This document shows positions 8,672 to 17,678 of a stretch of DNA of 64,000 bases, in pieces. This DNA is from Balneolaceae bacterium (GTDB lineage Bacteria > Bacteroidota > Rhodothermia > Balneolales > Balneolaceae): assembly GCA_017640665.1 (NCBI GenBank), contig JAEPQE010000005.1, positions 62,001 through 126,000 on the forward strand, written 5' to 3'. A model generated the notes under the pieces. The model saw nothing but the letters and a program-made list of their open reading frames with translations, searched no databases and was not told where the DNA came from. Position 1 is the stretch's first letter, and every line of letters starts with the position of its first letter. The translations under genes and the position numbers were made by a program.

Positions 8672-9148
8672 ATGAAAGGATTGAAATCGTACGCAACGCA
8701 GGTACATGACGACGACTCAGAAATGCTTAAGCTGTCCCGGAAAATTGAAACCGGGTTTCCTTCTCCTGCGGGAGATCACCTCGAAAAGGCATTGAGTTTG
8801 GAAGAGCTGATCGTTCGCAGGCCCACTTCCACTTTTTATGTTCGGGCAGAGGGAAATGCTATGAAAGCCTCTGGTATTTATGATGGAGACATCCTCGTTG
8901 TAGATCGTTCTCTAACCGCAGGAAATGGCTCGATAATTATTGTTTCTTTGAATGAAGAAGTGATTATCCGTCGTCTTGTGAAGAAGGGAAATCGAATTTT
9001 TCTTGTTTCGGGAGATGTAAGATATGCTCCCATCCCTATTAATGAAGGTACCGAATGGATGGTTTGGGGAGTGGCTACGCACTTGATTCACAGGTTCAGG
9101 AATCGAAAAGGAGATATAGAACGAGAGGAGAAGGTGTATGAGATGTGA
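8672..9148 (+). CDS. umuD: UmuD-like protein, catalytic residues missing
   Basis: Peptidase S24 family partner of the polymerase encoded next. E. coli UmuD cuts itself at Cys24-Gly25 using Ser60 and Lys97, and UmuD' then activates UmuC. This 158-residue protein aligns to E. coli UmuD with no gaps at an offset of 3 through this region (shared GFPSPA, DGD and VVD blocks). The catalytic Ser position is Ala63 (EGNAM in place of SGDSM), the Lys position is Arg100 (IIRRL in place of VKKL), and the residue before the scissile Gly is Thr27. By sequence it cannot self-process. It also has a charged C-terminal tail of about 17 residues. The start at 8672 is fixed by the AAGGAG ribosome site. Operon with umuC, 29-base gap. 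Confidence 0.85.
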   Translation: MKGLKSYATQVHDDDSEMLKLSRKIETGFPSPAGDHLEKALSLEELIVRRPTSTFYVRAEGNAMKASGIYDGDILVVDRSLTAGNGSIIIVSLNEEVIIRRLVKKGNRIFLVSGDVRYAPIPINEGTEWMVWGVATHLIHRFRNRKGDIEREEKVYEM

Positions 9149-9177
9149 TTTCGTTATTCGTTAAGTAGAAAGATAAT

Positions 9178-10512
9178 ATGAACCTTTCATTCCTCCCATC
9201 TCATCCCCGGAACCTTGCCTATGCCATGGTCGACTGCAACAACTTTTACGCCTCGTGTGAGCGGGTATTTGATCCTTCCCTCAACAACAAGCCCATAGCC
9301 ATTCTTTCAAACAATGACGGCTGCGTAATCGCCCGGTCTCAGGAAGCTAAAGATGCCGATATCCCCATGGGAGCTCCGGAATTCAAATACCGGAAACAGT
9401 TCAAAGAAAAGGGGGTCGCTGTACGATCTTCGAACTATGCGTTGTATGGAGATATGTCGCATCGGGTAATGGAAAGCTTACGGTATCTCACTCACGATAT
9501 CGAGGTTTATAGTATTGATGAAGCCTTTGCAGAACTTTCAACCAATATCTATCCAAGTCTGGATGAATACGGTGAAGTAATCAGAAATACGATTGACCAA
9601 TGGACCGGACTGCCTGTATCGGTGGGTATCGCTCCCAGCAAAACACTGGCAAAAATTGCGAATCATATTGCTAAGAAAAACCCGGAATTTGATAATGTAC
9701 TCGATCTTACCAATCACCCCGAAATAGACTCTTTTCTGGAGCAAACTCCCACTCAGGATATCTGGGGAATCGGTCAGGGACTTACGATCCGACTCAACCG
9801 GTATGGTATCAACAATGCATTGGATCTAAAGAAAACCATCAACAATAAGAAATGGGTTCGGAAGCATCTGGCCGTTACCGGCTTACGAACGGTTCTTGAA
9901 CTGAATGGCTTTCCTTGTTCGGGATTAAGTGAGGGCCGTGATTCCCGGAAAGGTATTCTCACCTCCCGCATGTTTGGGAAACCCCTCTACCAGCTTTCGG
10001 ACGTACAGGAAGCCGTTGCTACTTTTGTAAGCCGGGCTGCGGAGAAGCTCCGGGCGCAAAAATCGGTGGCATCTAATATTCATATTAACCTGATTGGAGA
10101 TAAATACGACAACATCCGTGGAAAATATAAGTTTGGCGCTGGTTATCCGATGAAAGTCCCCACTGCGCATACCCCAACCATGATCAAAGTGGCAAAAGCA
10201 CTCACTGCTCATGCTTTTGAAGAAGGACGAAAGTATAAAAAAGCGGCAGTAATGCTTACCGGTATCGTTCCCAATAGCGAAGTTCAAATGGATCTCTTTG
10301 ATCCGGAACTTTATACCCAACGGCAGTTTCGGTTAATGGAGTGTATCGATAAAATTAATTCCCGATTTGGAAGAAATCATACCGCCTTTGCTGCAACCGG
10401 ACTCCACAAAAAAGGCGATCACCGTAATAAATGGCTGATGAACCAAAACTACCTGAGTAACCGCTATACCACCCGTTGGGATGAGTTGATGGTAGCGAAG
10501 ACGGAGTTTTAA
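9178..10512 (+). CDS. umuC: Y-family DNA polymerase V catalytic subunit
   Basis: Translesion polymerase of 444 residues. Catalytic acids are in MVDCNNFYASCE (D19) and YSIDEAF (D114, E115). The helix-hairpin-helix region follows at about 190-220 (DIWGIGQGLTIRLNRYG), then the little-finger domain. The C-terminus has a DUF4113-type segment (RFGRNHTAFAATG; HRNKWLMNQNYLSNRYTTRWDE, shown here in parts), typical of chromosomal UmuC. A likely beta-clamp-binding motif, QMDLFD, lies at about 362-367. It bypasses lesions in damaged DNA at the cost of errors and is normally SOS-induced. The polymerase looks intact although its UmuD partner lacks catalytic residues. Confidence 0.95.
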   Translation: MNLSFLPSHPRNLAYAMVDCNNFYASCERVFDPSLNNKPIAILSNNDGCVIARSQEAKDADIPMGAPEFKYRKQFKEKGVAVRSSNYALYGDMSHRVMESLRYLTHDIEVYSIDEAFAELSTNIYPSLDEYGEVIRNTIDQWTGLPVSVGIAPSKTLAKIANHIAKKNPEFDNVLDLTNHPEIDSFLEQTPTQDIWGIGQGLTIRLNRYGINNALDLKKTINNKKWVRKHLAVTGLRTVLELNGFPCSGLSEGRDSRKGILTSRMFGKPLYQLSDVQEAVATFVSRAAEKLRAQKSVASNIHINLIGDKYDNIRGKYKFGAGYPMKVPTAHTPTMIKVAKALTAHAFEEGRKYKKAAVMLTGIVPNSEVQMDLFDPELYTQRQFRLMECIDKINSRFGRNHTAFAATGLHKKGDHRNKWLMNQNYLSNRYTTRWDELMVAKTEF

Positions 10513-10524
10513 ATTTCCTGACTC

Positions 10525-10605
10525 TGTCATTTCGAGCAGAACGAGAAACCTAAAGAATTACATTAATAGAATTACATAGATTTCTCACATTCGTTCGAAA
10601 TGACA
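10525..10605. repeat. Dispersed inverted repeat, 81 bp
   Basis: Arms TGTCATTTCGA (10525-10535) and TCGAAATGACA (10595-10605) match perfectly. The inner parts (ACGAGAAA / TTTCTC) extend the pairing imperfectly. A second copy of similar length and sequence lies at 55121-55204. It is located just after umuC. Confidence 0.75.
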
Positions 10606-10663
10606 AAACCTTATGTTCTTTGCGAAGATTCCGAAGTTTACCTTAGTTTCAAATGTATTCGAC

Positions 10664-10706
10664 GAAGCAATCCCGTAGATTTGATTATGAAATCCGAGAT
10701 TGCTTC
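10664..10706. repeat. Inverted repeat with GAAGCAATC arms
   Basis: Arms GAAGCAATC (10664-10672) and GATTGCTTC (10698-10706) are perfect complements around a 25-base centre. The same arms recur inside the larger repeat at 62257-62381, so this is a dispersed element. It abuts the next gene's leader, and an upstream in-frame start (10700) falls inside it. Confidence 0.65.
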
Positions 10707-10753
10707 AGGCTTGCTGCGCTGAAGCCTTCGTAAAGACTCTTAAATATATATCA

Positions 10754-11680
10754 ATGTCACTACTACTCATCGCAAAAAACCGGGATATGAACCCATGGAA
10801 AGAGGCTCTTCTTAGGATAGATGCAAATCTGGATATTGAAGTATGGCCTCGGGTTGAGAATAAAGATCGGGTGACTTTCGCAGTGTGTTGGAATCACCCC
10901 AAAAAAGTTCTGGATGGATATCCAAACCTAAAAGCAGTGACTTCTTTGGGAGCAGGAGTTGATCATTTGTTAAAGGATGTCGCTATTCCGAAAAGCGTTA
11001 AACTGGCACGGGTTATGATTCCGTCTCTGAAAACGCAAATGGGTGAATATGTACTCAATGCTATTCAGAATTATCGCTTTTATACAGCACGGTATGTCGA
11101 TCAAAAAAGAGAAGCGTATTGGAGCAAACACAACCCGGTTCCAAAAGAAGACTGTACTGTTGGAATTATGGGATTGGGTGAAATTGGTTCTGCTGTGGCA
11201 GAATGGTTATTGGTTAACGGCTACGAAGTTAACGGTTGGTCAAGATCAAAAAAGAACATCGGGGGAGTTCAGTGTTTTGATGACAGTGGATTGGATGAAT
11301 TTCTTTCTCGGACAAATATTCTGGTTTGTCTGCTTCCTCTCACCAAAGAAACTTCAGGAATTCTGGAATTGGACGTTTTCAAAAAATTAAAACCGCCCGC
11401 ATTTTTGATCAACGTAGCAAGAGGAACTCATCTGGTTGAAGAGGATCTAATTTACGCACTGGATACAAAAGTACTTCAAGGTGCCTGTCTGGATGTGTTT
11501 GAAGAGGAACCGCTGCCTGCTAATCATCTTTTTTGGAACCGCCCTAATATTATGATTACTCCTCATACAGCTTCAATCACTGATCCTGAAGAAGCGGCTG
11601 AACTGATTGTAGAAAACTACAAACGCAGCCTTTCCGGAATAGAGTTATTGAATGAGGTGGATAGAGAACTGGGTTATTGA
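10754..11680 (+). CDS. D-2-hydroxyacid dehydrogenase, GhrA-like
   Basis: NAD(P)H-dependent reductase of the glyoxylate/hydroxypyruvate reductase A type, 308 residues. The nucleotide-binding loop GIMGLGEIG is at about 137-145. The catalytic set is recognisable: Arg in NVARGTH, Glu in DVFEEEPLP and His in TPHTAS. The N-terminus starts directly with the first strand (MSLLLIAKNRD), so I use the ATG at 10754; the open frame continues upstream into repeat DNA. It may reduce glyoxylate or hydroxypyruvate, but substrate is not resolvable. Alone in its transcription unit, convergent with crcB. Confidence 0.88.
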   Translation: MSLLLIAKNRDMNPWKEALLRIDANLDIEVWPRVENKDRVTFAVCWNHPKKVLDGYPNLKAVTSLGAGVDHLLKDVAIPKSVKLARVMIPSLKTQMGEYVLNAIQNYRFYTARYVDQKREAYWSKHNPVPKEDCTVGIMGLGEIGSAVAEWLLVNGYEVNGWSRSKKNIGGVQCFDDSGLDEFLSRTNILVCLLPLTKETSGILELDVFKKLKPPAFLINVARGTHLVEEDLIYALDTKVLQGACLDVFEEEPLPANHLFWNRPNIMITPHTASITDPEEAAELIVENYKRSLSGIELLNEVDRELGY

Positions 11681-11704
11681 ACTGGTGATACAATCAGATA
11701 TTTT

Positions 11705-11731
11705 GTCATTCCGGGCTTGACCCGGAATGAC
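11705..11731. repeat. Palindromic repeat GTCATTCCGGG-CTTGA
   Basis: GTCATTCCGGG, loop CTTGA, CCCGGAATGAC: a perfect 11-bp stem. It lies between two convergent genes. The ends (GTCAT/ATGAC) and CTTGA loop are shared with the repeats around the GIY-YIG gene at 17.7-18.1 kb, so I place it in that family. It could also act as a transcription barrier, though no T-run follows. Confidence 0.75.
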
Positions 11732-11743
11732 AACCACTTAGAT

Positions 11744-12136
11744 TTAGTTAAACAGCTTTACTAAGCTATACCCCACCCAAACAAAGAGAAGTCCCAGCAT
11801 TACCTGCCCGCCCATATTCAGCATCGCTGCCATAAATTCACCTTCCTTGCCAAGTAAAAAAGTATCGTTTGCAAAAGTTGAGAATGTGGTAAATCCTCCA
11901 AGAAGTCCAACAAAGACAAACAGACGAAGCTCTACATTCATCCAACCTTTTACTTCGAAAATTCCGGCTAGTAATCCTATCAACAGACAGCCGATTATAT
12001 TTACAGTGAATATTCCGAAAGGAAACTGATCAGTCTTTAGATGTTCATCAATAGAAATTGATAAGAGATAACGACTGGTAGCTCCTAAGAAACCTCCGGC
12101 TCCTACTGCAAAGAGATTGAGTAAACTAAATTGCAT
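11744..12136 (-). CDS. crcB: Fluoride ion channel CrcB/Fluc
   Basis: Small inner-membrane protein of 130 residues with four hydrophobic segments, the standard Fluc size. Conserved elements are the N-terminal GGFLGATSRY, the NIIG motif on helix 2 (TVNIIGCLLIG), and GGFTTFSTF, whose break and phenylalanines line the fluoride path. It exports fluoride passively as an antiparallel dimer. No fluoride riboswitch was recognised in the short gap upstream; it may be read from the ilvE side, 57 bases away on the same strand. Confidence 0.95.
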   Translation of the reverse strand: MQFSLLNLFAVGAGGFLGATSRYLLSISIDEHLKTDQFPFGIFTVNIIGCLLIGLLAGIFEVKGWMNVELRLFVFVGLLGGFTTFSTFANDTFLLGKEGEFMAAMLNMGGQVMLGLLFVWVGYSLVKLFN

Positions 12137-12193
12137 TTAACTGAAATGACACACCCCAATCCCCTCTCAAGAGAGGACTTGAGCATGTTTATT

Positions 12194-13282
12194 TTAAATT
12201 TCAACCGAATGAACCCAGCCATGGCGATCTTCTACTTTGCCATATTGAATGCCGGTTATCTCATCAAATAAACGTTGAGCGAAATCTCCGATCTTACCAC
12301 TTCCAATCTGAATGGTTTTCCCATTGTGTTCAATAGTACCTACCGGAGAAATTACAGCTGCGGTTCCTGAACCAAACACTTCTTTAAGTGATCCTTTTTC
12401 AGAGGCTTCAAAAACTTCATCAATAGAAATTTTGCGCTCTTCAACATTATAACCCCACTCATCAGCAAGTGCAGTAACAGAACGCCGTGTTACCCCTGCC
12501 AACACTGAGCCTGTGAGTTTTGGGGTCACCAACGTATCACCAATCAGGAAATGAATGTTCATCGTACCGACTTCTTCGATATATTTATTTTCGATAGCAT
12601 CTAACCAAAGAACCTGAGTATATCCATCCTGTTGTGCCTTTCGGGCAGGAAGGAAACTTGCTGCGTAATTACCCGCAGTTTTGGCTTCGCCAGTTCCACC
12701 TTTTACCGCCCGGACGTATCCATTTGGAGTAGTTAGTGATACCGGGTTGAATCCTTCTGCATAATACGCGCCAACCGGAGAGGTGATGATGTAATAACTA
12801 TAAACATCCGAAACGCGTGCTGCCAGATAATCATCACTCGCAAAAATTACCGGCCTGATATACATCGCGGTACCCGGTTTTTTAGGAATCCATTTTTTAT
12901 CAAGACGAATGAGTTCTTCTAATGCAGTAATGAACGTTTCATAATCGGTTTCGGGGATACACATTCTTCGGGCCGATTTATTGAATCGCTCAAAGTGAAC
13001 ATCAGGACGGAAAATATTTACCGTATTTTCATCCACATAAAAGGCTTTCATCCCTTCAAATACAGCCTGTCCATAGTGCATTACATTCAGCGCCGGGGTA
13101 ATCTCAATTTTACCGAAAGGCTTAATTGTTGGCTCACCCCAGGCTCCATTACGAAACTCCATTTCGAACATATGGTCTCCAAAGAGCTTACCAAATTGAA
13201 GGTTGTCAAAATCTACTTCACCGATTCTACTATACTCTGCTTCTTCTATTTTAAGGGCTGGTTTTGTCAATATCTCGTTCAT
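12194..13282 (-). CDS. ilvE: Branched-chain amino-acid aminotransferase
   Basis: PLP enzyme that interconverts leucine, isoleucine and valine with their 2-oxo acids, 362 residues. It is of the longer BCAT class. The PLP lysine is K201 in GGTGEAKTAGNYAAS, and the E(E/V)VGTMNIHF segment that contacts PLP and substrate follows. HYGQAVFEGMKAF near residue 70-80 and GSGTAAVISPVG near 308 are also hallmarks. It starts at an ATG at 13282. The ppc gene is 65 bases upstream on the same strand, so the two may share a transcript linking anaplerosis with amino-acid synthesis. Confidence 0.96.
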   Translation of the reverse strand: MNEILTKPALKIEEAEYSRIGEVDFDNLQFGKLFGDHMFEMEFRNGAWGEPTIKPFGKIEITPALNVMHYGQAVFEGMKAFYVDENTVNIFRPDVHFERFNKSARRMCIPETDYETFITALEELIRLDKKWIPKKPGTAMYIRPVIFASDDYLAARVSDVYSYYIITSPVGAYYAEGFNPVSLTTPNGYVRAVKGGTGEAKTAGNYAASFLPARKAQQDGYTQVLWLDAIENKYIEEVGTMNIHFLIGDTLVTPKLTGSVLAGVTRRSVTALADEWGYNVEERKISIDEVFEASEKGSLKEVFGSGTAAVISPVGTIEHNGKTIQIGSGKIGDFAQRLFDEITGIQYGKVEDRHGWVHSVEI

Positions 13283-13347
13283 AATTCTCTTTAAGTCTTT
13301 TATGTATCGGGAACTGGTGAATATAACCTATTTTCACTTCCCTTTCA

Positions 13348-16149
13348 TCATCCCGTGCTTTGCATTGCAGCGGCTATACCGTTGATATTTAGAAAAATCA
13401 ATTCGGTTAATTCAGCTTTCTCTTCATCCGTTTTCACTTCATCCCAACGTTTTAGTAATTCCGACTGAATTATGTTCAGCGGATAGGTAAATGGGTTTCT
13501 GAATAGAATAGAGTGTTGAATGACAGGATTATGATCCAAAATTCTCTCCAATTCTGCGATAGTTGTTATTCCATCTATCGCCAAATCAAGATCTTCTGTT
13601 ATTTTATTATGGAAATAATGATCCTTCGGATCATTATAAATCACCGATGTTGGTATATGGGTGCGGGCAATTTCACGCTGAGAGTTATTCATCACCGTGT
13701 AAAAGAATTTCCATTCTTTCTGCCAACGGGTAATAATTTCTTTCGCATCCGGATATTTCTCGAAAATAGTCGATAAACCTTTTCCAATGCCATACCAACC
13801 CGGCACATTATAACGAACCTGAGTCCACGCAAATACCCATGGGATTGCCCTTAGCCCACTAAAATCGAGTTTTCCTCCCGCGCCACGGGAAACAGGTCGC
13901 GATGCAATCGGCAGTTTCCCAATATGCTCAATGGGGGTAATCCCGGAATACCAATCCCAGAACTTTTCATCATCAATTAAATCCCGGTAAGCAGTCATGG
14001 TAGTTGAAGCCAACTCCTGCATCATATCCCATTCATAATTGGAATCACTCAGATAGCCCGGCTTATCTTTCTGGGCCATCGTTACCTGAACCATGGCGTT
14101 TACAAGTTGCTCCAAGTGCCTATGCGCGATAGAGGTCAGTGAATACCTGAACGAAATTACTTCTCCCTGTTCAGTGAACCGGATTCGCCCATTATTGGCA
14201 ACAGGTGGCATCGCAACAATCGCTTTATTTGATTGTCCACCACCACGCCCAACAGTACCGCCTGTTCCATGGAATAAACGAAAATCAATTTCATATTTAC
14301 GGCAGACCATTCCAAGATCATACTGAGCTTTATTGAGTGCCCAGTTAGCCATCCAATAACCTCCGTCTTTGTTACTATCAGAGTAACCGAGCATGATTTC
14401 CTGGAAGTTGCCACGTGCCTCGATCTGTTTAGCAAACATTTCATGTTCAAACATTTCTGCCATTACTTCACTGCTTGCTCCTAAATCTTCAATCGTCTCA
14501 AATAACGGGACTACATCCAGTGAGGTTTCTACTTTTCCATCAATATAACTCCAGAGTCCCAGCTCTTTAGCTATGATCAACACTTCAAGCATATCGCTTA
14601 CTCCGTGTGTCATACTGATGATATAACTTCCAAATGAATTTGGATCCAGGGCAATCATGTCTCTGATTTCTTCAAATACAGTCATCACTTTGCTGGCCAC
14701 TGCCGAGCGTTCACTCTTAAACGGACTTAATGGTCTTGGATTCCGGAGCTCTTTCACCAGAACATTGATTTTCTCTTCTTCTGATAATTTGCTGTAGCTA
14801 TCTATCACATTCCCTTTGCTAAGCAATTCTTCTACTGTTTCTTCATGGAGCCGGCTGTGCTGGCGGATATCCAGTGAAGTAAGATGAAAGCCAAAGGTCT
14901 TCGCGCAAATAAGTAAATCCTGAAGGCGGCCTTGTTCACTTAATCCCACTAAATTATTCTCAATCAGGCTATTTCGGATAAGCTCCAGGTCATACACAAA
15001 GTTAGCTGAAGTATATTTCGAAGCTATTTTAAGAACTGCATCTTTATCTTTAGAAGTCGCATCCATTTGCTCCTGAATGTACTGCATCATGTGTGTCAGT
15101 TTACGGCGATAGGGCTCTCGCTGGTATCTGCGTTCATACAGATCACTCAGTGGATTTGCAGTCTCTTCATCCCGAAGAGAAAGCCTCAGGTCGTCCGAAA
15201 TTTTGGTCTCTTTGTAGGAAACACTTAAATACCTGCGTAGATGATCCAGTTTTTTCAAGTAGGTTGCCAACGCTGTTTTGCGCTGCTCAATCATCGTTTT
15301 CCATGTCACGGAGGATGTCACATTTGGATTTCCATCACGGTCACTTCCAATCCAAGATCGATATTTCAGTACAATCGGGATATCACCGGATTCTCCGTAG
15401 TAGGTTTCCAGCGCGAGCCGAATATCACGATATAAACTTGGCACTACATCCCAGATTGTATGAGTGAAAAAGAAGAGTCCGTTTTCCACTTCATCTTCCA
15501 CCGACATCCGTTCTGCGCGGACTTCATCAGTCATCAGGAGTAGCTTCATTTGATTGAAAATTTCTCTTTTAAGATGCCTTTTCTCATCTTCGGTATGTGA
15601 ATTACTGCCCACATCAGCAATCATTGTACTTATTTCATGCTGCTTGGTAAGCACACTTCTTCGACGGGCTTCGGTTGGGTGAGCCGTAATGGTAGGCTGA
15701 ATATCCATCGTCTCAAAAACCCCGATCGCCTGCTCCAGATTGTATCCGGCTTCTTTCATTTTGTGAACAGCTTCCAGAATGCTCTCATTACGGGGTTTCT
15801 CCGGTGTTTCCTCAAACTCCCGTTTTCTGTTGATCCGGCTGATCTCGTGCTGTTCAAGGGAATTCACCAGATGAAAAAATGTAGTGTAGATGCGCAAGTA
15901 CTCTTTGATATCTTTTCCCGGCATATCCTCAACCAGCTTTCTGAGCCGTTTAAGCATTTCCTGATTTCCTCCGTCAAGCGCTTCTTTACTGTTGAGTGGA
16001 AACTCACCCAAGATTTTGATGAATTCTTCTCCGGATCGTTCTGCGCTTAGCTGTTCCAGAATTTGTGTGAGTGTGGTAATATGATTTGCCAGATTCTCAC
16101 TGATATTACTCTTTTCAGTGAGTTCCTTTACAGTCGATTCCCAATGCAT
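13348..16149 (-). CDS. ppc: Phosphoenolpyruvate carboxylase
   Basis: Carboxylates PEP with bicarbonate to oxaloacetate, replenishing the TCA cycle; 933 residues, full length. Signature sites are TAHPTEARRRSVL (catalytic His), GSDRDGNPNVTSSVT, the glycine loop FHGTGGTVGRGGG, and the catalytic loop region following it. The C-terminus is INGIAAAMQSTG, matching the usual ...QNTG end with Asn replaced by Ser. The start is the ATG at 16149 (MHWESTVKEL). A 460-base region lies upstream and contains a 9-bp inverted repeat that could be regulatory. Probably followed by ilvE in one transcript. Confidence 0.97.
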   Translation of the reverse strand: MHWESTVKELTEKSNISENLANHITTLTQILEQLSAERSGEEFIKILGEFPLNSKEALDGGNQEMLKRLRKLVEDMPGKDIKEYLRIYTTFFHLVNSLEQHEISRINRKREFEETPEKPRNESILEAVHKMKEAGYNLEQAIGVFETMDIQPTITAHPTEARRRSVLTKQHEISTMIADVGSNSHTEDEKRHLKREIFNQMKLLLMTDEVRAERMSVEDEVENGLFFFTHTIWDVVPSLYRDIRLALETYYGESGDIPIVLKYRSWIGSDRDGNPNVTSSVTWKTMIEQRKTALATYLKKLDHLRRYLSVSYKETKISDDLRLSLRDEETANPLSDLYERRYQREPYRRKLTHMMQYIQEQMDATSKDKDAVLKIASKYTSANFVYDLELIRNSLIENNLVGLSEQGRLQDLLICAKTFGFHLTSLDIRQHSRLHEETVEELLSKGNVIDSYSKLSEEEKINVLVKELRNPRPLSPFKSERSAVASKVMTVFEEIRDMIALDPNSFGSYIISMTHGVSDMLEVLIIAKELGLWSYIDGKVETSLDVVPLFETIEDLGASSEVMAEMFEHEMFAKQIEARGNFQEIMLGYSDSNKDGGYWMANWALNKAQYDLGMVCRKYEIDFRLFHGTGGTVGRGGGQSNKAIVAMPPVANNGRIRFTEQGEVISFRYSLTSIAHRHLEQLVNAMVQVTMAQKDKPGYLSDSNYEWDMMQELASTTMTAYRDLIDDEKFWDWYSGITPIEHIGKLPIASRPVSRGAGGKLDFSGLRAIPWVFAWTQVRYNVPGWYGIGKGLSTIFEKYPDAKEIITRWQKEWKFFYTVMNNSQREIARTHIPTSVIYNDPKDHYFHNKITEDLDLAIDGITTIAELERILDHNPVIQHSILFRNPFTYPLNIIQSELLKRWDEVKTDEEKAELTELIFLNINGIAAAMQSTG

Positions 16150-16609
16150 CTGCTACTTCTTTTCTAATTTAGTCTTTTTACGAGTGTGTGAACCCCAAAT
16201 GTAACCAATAATTCTTCCTTTTTTAATTATTGGTGGGTTAAGTTTTCTATGCATTAAATACAGACATCCTCCGTCATTTGATCTATTCGATCAAATGCCA
16301 CCTCCTTCGAAGGAGGAATAATACAAACCGACCTCTGAAATATTGGCGAAATGAGTGTATCTGAGGCATTAATATTGATCAATGCTTCCCAAACAAATCC
16401 GTAAAAAAATGGGCAATCCCAGTTATCAGAGGTGGTAAGAATCGTGATCGTTTGTTATAACAACGTCTCGTAAAATGAAATCTGCATTTTTTATGGCGAT
16501 TTTGGATACTTTTGATCGTTCAAGAGTATCAGGAACTACTTGCCAATGTACTTATTTGTGCAGATCCTTCGGAAGTATCCTCAGGATGACTTTAATTAAC
16601 TAGTAAACC
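16150..16609. repeat. Gene-free region with several palindromes
   Basis: A 460-base gap between divergent ppc and tag with no convincing gene. Three structures are clear. CCAATAATT (16205-16213) and AATTATTGG (16225-16233) form a 9-bp stem in the ppc leader. At 16273-16316, CATTTGATC-tattc-GATCAAATG is followed by the palindrome CCTCCTTCGAAGGAGG. At 16563-16590, GATCCTTCGG...CTCAGGATGAC is a degenerate member of the GTCATCCTGAG repeat family. Promoters for both flanking genes must lie here too. Confidence 0.65.
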
Positions 16610-17197
16610 ATGAAGAATAAAACACGCTGTGCCTGGGCCGAAGACCAGTTCGAAGAATACATCACCTACCACGATGAAGAATGGGGCGTGCCTGTTCACG
16701 ACGACCGCAAACACTTTGAGTTCCTGATTCTGGAAGGAGCACAAGCAGGACTTAGCTGGGCTACCGTATTAAAAAAGAGAGAAGGCTACCGACAATCCTT
16801 TGCCAACTTCGATCCTGAAATAGTAGCCACCTTTGATGAAGATAAAGTTCAGGAACTGCTTCAGTTTAAAGGGATCATCCGGAATAAACTGAAAGTGAGG
16901 GGAGCGGTAACTAATGCTCAGAAGTTTCTGGAAGTACAGAAAGAATTCGGAAGCTTTGATGCCTACATCTGGAGTTTTGTAGGTGGAAAACCCATTGTGA
17001 ATTCCTGGAAAAGTATGAGCGAAGTCCCGGCTACTTCTCCCGAATCAGATGCCCTCAGTAAGGACCTGAAGAATCGAGGATTCAAATTTGTAGGAAGCAC
17101 CATCATGTATGCCCACATGCAAGCCTGTGGACTGGTCAATGATCACACCGTGGATTGTTTTCGATACAAGGAAGTGCAGGGATTTTATCAGGACTAA
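16610..17197 (+). CDS. tag: DNA-3-methyladenine glycosylase I
   Basis: Base-excision repair enzyme that removes 3-methyladenine from alkylated DNA, 195 residues as expected. The TAG zinc site is complete: C7 in TRCAWA, H21 in TYHDEEWG, and H179/C183 in NDHTVDCF. Other family blocks are HFEFLILEGAQAGLSW, with the base-recognition Glu/Trp region, and the FKFVGSTIMYAHMQACG segment. Monocistronic by spacing. Cytosolic. Confidence 0.96.
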   Translation: MKNKTRCAWAEDQFEEYITYHDEEWGVPVHDDRKHFEFLILEGAQAGLSWATVLKKREGYRQSFANFDPEIVATFDEDKVQELLQFKGIIRNKLKVRGAVTNAQKFLEVQKEFGSFDAYIWSFVGGKPIVNSWKSMSEVPATSPESDALSKDLKNRGFKFVGSTIMYAHMQACGLVNDHTVDCFRYKEVQGFYQD

Positions 17198-17284
17198 TAT
17201 TTCTCTAAAGAAACTGATTTATATTGCTTTAAATAAAATAATTACAGATTCTTGTTTGGATAATATTATGTTAGGTGTATACTA

Positions 17285-17626
17285 ATGAAGAAATTGACAA
17301 ACCTTTTTTCATCCTCTTTCTTCAGAGTAATCATTTGCTTTCTAGTATATGTACTTTCATGGTTTCCTTGGATTCCATTCTTACAGTATATCAACGTCTT
17401 TGATGATAAAGGTCCTCTTGTGATCATTGTTGCCCCAGGCGCTCTACCAATAGCTTTAATTATAATTACAATTTTTGATCTACTTTTAAAAAGAATCAAA
17501 TTTCTTCGAAACAGAACTGATATTTTATTCGGAATTAATCTTATAATTAGTTCATTATTATTCTTCCCATGTTTAGTACTAGGTTTTGGCGCTATGGGTC
17601 TATTTTGCACTATATTCAATTGTTAA
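17285..17626 (+). CDS. Small membrane protein, unknown
   Basis: A 113-residue open frame beginning ATG AAG AAA, with three strongly hydrophobic segments: residues 12-32 (FFRVIICFLVYVLSWFPWI), 44-65 (LVIIVAPGALPIALIII) and 82-108. A short basic loop (LLLKRIKFLRNR) separates the last two, so the protein should sit in the inner membrane. No family is recognised. A frame also exists on the opposite strand, but its composition is poor. The gene sits beside the GIY-YIG repeat element, suggesting accessory DNA. Confidence 0.55.
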   Translation: MKKLTNLFSSSFFRVIICFLVYVLSWFPWIPFLQYINVFDDKGPLVIIVAPGALPIALIIITIFDLLLKRIKFLRNRTDILFGINLIISSLLFFPCLVLGFGAMGLFCTIFNC

Positions 17627-17678
17627 ATGCACCTAACAAGTGTTTCAAACGAGACGCGTGATTCTGCTTCTTTTCTTC

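Noticed and set aside
12150-12180. CCTCTC/GAGAGG dyad between ilvE and crcB as a fluoride riboswitch
   Set aside because: The stem is short with almost no loop and none of the conserved riboswitch bases; it resembles the CT-rich repeats seen elsewhere.
15093-15467. 124-codon frame opposite ppc
   Set aside because: Antisense to a highly conserved gene and with no recognisable domain.
17266-17619. Antisense frame opposite the small membrane protein
   Set aside because: Lys/Arg/Ile-rich and without a signal or domain; the plus-strand frame has clear membrane helices and a better start.
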